From contig JAHLKC010000350.1 of assembly GCA_025449115.1 (NCBI GenBank), positions 1 to 10,849 of the forward strand: 10,849 nt of DNA. The letters run 5' to 3'. This DNA comes from Chytridium lagenaria (lineage: Eukaryota > Chytridiomycota > Chytridiomycetes > Chytridiales > Chytridiaceae). The position numbers were made by a program, and so were the translations under genes. Below, piece by piece: positions 8,314-10,849 of the stretch; position 1 is the first letter of the stretch; each line of letters starts with the position of its first letter. The notes beneath the pieces were generated by a model. The model saw nothing but the letters and a program-made list of their open reading frames with translations, was not told the origin of the DNA and made no database searches.

Positions 8314-8493
8314 ACTTCTATGCCTCATATAATTATATTTTAGAGTGCATGATGAACATGAAATAGGTTTCAGATTTATTAGGAAAATGATCTCGGTTTA
8401 AACAGCCGATCGCCCCTCCGCCTCCGCTGTTAGATAACGTAAATCATAGGCAGGCTGTGACAGCACATTTCGCAGGCAGTGGGCCTTCACAGC

Positions 8494-9767
8494 ATGGAAC
8501 CGCGACCGCATTCCGAAGCCGCCTTCATCGTTCTGTACGCATCCGCTCTCTTGACCATTTATTACTGGCGATACGGAACCTTGATACAATCGGCAATCGC
8601 ATTAGTCACATTCATATCTGCTTGTCCTGACAGGTGGCCGATTCAAGAAACATAACATTGCTCACATCCCCCAGGATCCCATGCAGACTTTACAAAGCCA
8701 TGCTGGATTGGCCATACATACCCGTCACTGACTACAAACGTCCTCCACATTGGCTCATATTGTTGTTATCAGAACCATGGACGTGGATCTTCCCCATTAA
8801 AGGTACTTGTCGTCTTAATCTGAGATGTCTCTTATCGAATTTAAGCAAAGGGCTTTGAGAACGTCCCTCGAGATACTACCCGCATCCTCTTTGTGGGAAA
8901 CCATCAATTATACGGTGAGCAGTGAACCTGCAATCCCACATGCGGTTCTAACAGATGTCAGGCCTCGATATCCCCTTGACGTTTTCTCAAATTTACAAGG
9001 AAACCGGGCTATACCCACGAGGATTAGGAGATCGGTCCCGTGAGTTCTTTCTACTAAAATAGCCCTCGTTGATGTTGATGAAAGTCTTTATCGTACCGGG
9101 CTGGAAACAGTTTCTGGAGGCTCTTGGGGGTGTGATCGGGACAAGAGAGATTTGTGGGGCGTTGATGGAGAAGGGAGAACCGTTGCTGGTGTTTCCCGGT
9201 ACGATGTTGTCATAGAACATTTACTCGTCTCTAATCGTTGTATAAAGGAGGCGCAGATGAGGTTTTGAAGACCGAAAAGGATGCAAAGAATGTGTTAAAG
9301 TGGAAGCAAAGGACGGGTTTTGCGCACATGGCGGCCCAGCACAAGTATCTAATCGTACCGTTTGCAACGATCGGGATTGAGGATGCGGTGGGGACAGAAA
9401 GTAATTGTTGGATTTCTCATTCATTCTACAGTTCTCGATATGGTTTTCATTGTCAGCAACATGGTTTTACGCCCTAATCGGTGACATGCGGTCGTCAAAA
9501 AATGTGAAGGTGCCGATTATCAAGCCATTTTTTAAGCCACAAGCGGTGTACATGTGGTTTGGTGAGCCTGTCGACACGTCGAACTACAACATTGCCGATT
9601 CGCAAAGTATCTTTGAATTGCGTGAGACTGTGAGGTTACAAGTACAGCGAGGATTGTCGGACTGTTTGGACCGGCAAAAAAAGGATACCAATCGATACCA
9701 CAACGTATTCAAAACAGCTAGAATGAGGCTCATGTCCAGTATTTCAAATGAAAAGCGAGCATTGTGA
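8494..9767 (+). CDS. Membrane acyltransferase, MGAT/DGAT2-like class, gene 2
   Basis: Spliced from exons 8494-8633, 8675-8802, 8846-8914, 8962-9039, 9085-9198, 9248-9387 and 9432-9767. The introns are 41, 43, 47, 45, 49 and 44 bases, and the product is 334 residues. It is a paralogue of the gene at 3566: HSEAAFIVLYASAL matches its anchor, exon 2 has the same length (128 bases), and four introns share position and phase. Motifs are FVGNHQLYGLD (H109), GGVIGTRE (153-160), FPGGADEV (175-182), KQRTGFAHMA and LIVPFATIG. The C-terminal part, KPFFKPQAVYMWFGEPVD, is the usual MGAT-like ending. It probably transfers acyl groups to a neutral lipid at the ER or lipid droplets; the acceptor is unknown. 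Length is close to DGAT2-type enzymes. The acceptor site at 8845/8846 was chosen because it alone keeps the frame and yields KAKGFENVP, matching KAMGIENIP. The last donor (9388, GTGGGG) is weak but gives the conserved junction. It starts 180 bases after the LCLAT1-type stop, on the same strand. Confidence 0.88.
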
Positions 9768-10020
9768 TGTTAACAAGAGGAATATATTAATTATGGATTA
9801 AAAAGCATAACGATCATACAATGTAAAACTTCATAACAAATCTAGAATCTTTTTTAAGGACAAATAGTATCCCGTGAAGAGCGTCTAGAAAAGTGACGTT
9901 CTTGACGAGGATAATTATTTGACCTCATAAAGAGGTGAGGTAAGAAGAAGGATACAAGTGTAGAGAAAGGAGGGAATGGGGGGGGAGAGATCAATGTGTC
10001 AGACGGGGCCATCCGCCCTT

Positions 10021-10043
10021 CCCAGCCGTTGGAGGCGGCTGGG
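10021..10043. repeat. GC-rich hairpin, 8-bp perfect stem
   Basis: CCCAGCCG at 10021-10028 pairs perfectly with CGGCTGGG at 10036-10043 around a 7-base loop. A further A-T pair and a G-T pair can extend the stem. It lies in a GC-rich island within AT-rich intergenic DNA. It could be part of a structured RNA, a regulatory hairpin or chance. Confidence 0.45.
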
Positions 10044-10346
10044 AGCAGTCTTCAACTGGCTGGAGGACGCAATGCCATCACAGCCACACTTCCTGCTCGG
10101 ACGGTGGACCTCCATCTCATCCTCCACATTGAATTGTATGCCTCGTTTGGAAAACGAAAGGCGGAGACTAACTATAAAGATGATCCTGTAATGCAAAGAA
10201 GAATAAAGAGTTAGGAGACAGTGGGATGCGATGTTGAAATGCAGAGAAAGACAGGCATAACAGGATGGATGTCGAATGAGGATGCAAGGTGGTGGGACAG
10301 TTACCTTTAGAGTTGGTCGATACTGGAAACGAAAAGGGGAATGGCT

Positions 10347-10356
10347 CCTTTATATA
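10347..10356 (-). promoter_or_regulatory. TATA-like box, minus strand
   Basis: Read on the minus strand this is TATATAAAGG, a close match to a eukaryotic TATA element. A transcript from it would start near 10320 and run toward the GC-rich patch. A possible 5' intron for it would use a GTAACT donor at 10304 and a TTACAG acceptor at 10186 (119 bases, longer than the others here). No convincing protein follows. Confidence 0.35.
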
Positions 10357-10490
10357 TCCAAAGAAATTGTCAGAGTCGGAATTTAATATGATTGGCTGTA
10401 ATCGCGAATTTTCATTTAATGTGGAGATTGTCAATCCTTCTGTTCTTTCACTATTCTGTAGTGGATTTTTTGGGATTTAGGGCTTCATCT

Positions 10491-10781
10491 TCACAGGGGA
10501 CTGTCGGATGCACCCATCGTCAACAGTCTTTGCGGCAGCTGGTTAGCTACTACTAGTTTGCTACAACTGACGAGCGTCGTCTCACTGGTGCTGGATTTCT
10601 TTGTGGATTGCTTATAGTTGGATGAGGGTGTGCTTTCAAAGGTTTTGGACATAAGTTGGATGTTTCGATGGCAGACATAGAGACTGGCGAAGAAAGGAAA
10701 GATCATGGCGCTGTACACTGCATTCTGGACTGATGGGATGCCTGCATCAGAAGCTAGACGGTTGATGGATGTTTTTGCTTC
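10491..10781 (-). CDS. Doubtful open frame, possibly a terminal exon
   Basis: The minus-strand frame is open from 10781 to a TGA at 10491. The first in-frame ATG is at 10706, which would give 71 residues. The upstream part reads INRLASDAGIPSVQNAVYSA, then a short hydrophobic run MIFPFFASLYVC, then a Ser/Thr/Lys-rich tail. If real, the start or earlier exons would lie beyond the window edge. No family is recognised and no paralogue supports it. Confidence 0.22.
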   Translation of the reverse strand, partial: EAKTSINRLASDAGIPSVQNAVYSAMIFPFFASLYVCHRNIQLMSKTFESTPSSNYKQSTKKSSTSETTLVSCSKLVVANQLPQRLLTMGASDSPL

Positions 10782-10849
10782 TCATTGAACTCTCTTTTGT
10801 TTTTTCATTTTTTTTTCTGGACATGTCAAGCTGTCAGCTTTTTCAAGAG

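Larger units (their letters stand above)
9768..10849. other. Region without a convincing gene
   Basis: About 1.1 kb downstream of the second MGAT-like gene. It begins AT-rich (3' UTR), then has a G8 tract at 9978-9985 and a GC-rich patch at about 10000-10135 with a strong hairpin, flanked again by AT-rich DNA. Plus frame 9999-10214 has a coding-like third-position pattern but no ATG at its head and no domain I know. The opposite strand of the patch is also open. A TATA-like box on the minus strand lies at 10347-10356. The far end holds a minus-strand open frame at 10491-10781. Confidence 0.5.

Noticed and set aside
8803..8850. Splice acceptor CAAAG at 8850 in MGAT-like gene 2
   Set aside because: It puts a TGA in frame two codons later. 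The TTAAG acceptor at 8845 keeps the frame and matches the paralogue.
9994..10191. Plus-strand ATG frame MCQTGPSALP and onward
   Set aside because: It overlaps another open frame on the same strand and one on the other, has no domain, and uses codons no better than its alternatives; a GC-rich patch readily yields several open frames.
1..10849. CRISPR arrays, insertion sequences, LTRs or viral genes
   Set aside because: No regularly spaced repeats, terminal repeats with target duplications, transposase, integrase, reverse transcriptase or capsid-like motifs were seen on either strand.

Overview
The window looks like nuclear DNA of a compact, intron-rich, fungus-like eukaryote. Six protein genes are broken by 23 GT-AG introns of only 38-77 bases. 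One of them encodes a mitochondrial-type CGFS glutaredoxin with an N-terminal presequence. No bacterial operon signals, tRNA, rRNA, CRISPR or transposon could be supported. An early-diverging fungus such as a chytrid would fit the short introns and the protein types, but that is an inference; the sequence alone does not fix the lineage.

Layout. (1) 80-2966, minus strand: two tandem paralogous genes for multi-membrane-span proteins, probably 7TM. Each has five exons, four introns at matching positions and all in phase 0, and exons 3 and 4 of identical length. I do not recognise the family; this pair is the best candidate for something undescribed. (2) 2967-3565: shared upstream region of the second 7TM gene and the first acyltransferase, which diverge. 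(3) 3566-5161, plus: a 455-residue membrane acyltransferase of the MGAT/DGAT2-like (phytyl-ester-synthase-like) class. (4) 5567-6202, minus: GRX5-type monothiol glutaredoxin, convergent with the gene before it. (5) 6203-6949: mostly non-coding, with one weak small ORF on the minus strand. (6) 6950-8313, plus: a lysophospholipid acyltransferase of the CST26/LCLAT1 type, complete in domain content but carrying two one-base frame breaks next to A runs. (7) 8494-9767, plus: a 334-residue paralogue of the acyltransferase in (3), with seven exons. (8) 9768-10849: no convincing gene. It holds a GC-rich patch with a perfect hairpin, a TATA-like box on the minus strand, and a low-confidence open frame at 10491-10781.

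How the genes may work together. Three acyltransferases lie within about 6.2 kb, so the middle of the window is a small neutral-lipid/phospholipid acylation cluster. The LCLAT1-type enzyme would acylate lysophospholipids, and the two MGAT-like enzymes would transfer acyl groups to a neutral acceptor. Joint action is inferred from family and proximity only. GRX5 (Fe-S cluster transfer in mitochondria) has no obvious link to them, nor do the 7TM proteins.

All exon boundaries were derived by hand, from paralogue alignment (7TM pair, MGAT-like pair) or from family motifs (glutaredoxin, LCLAT1 type). They have not been checked against transcripts.
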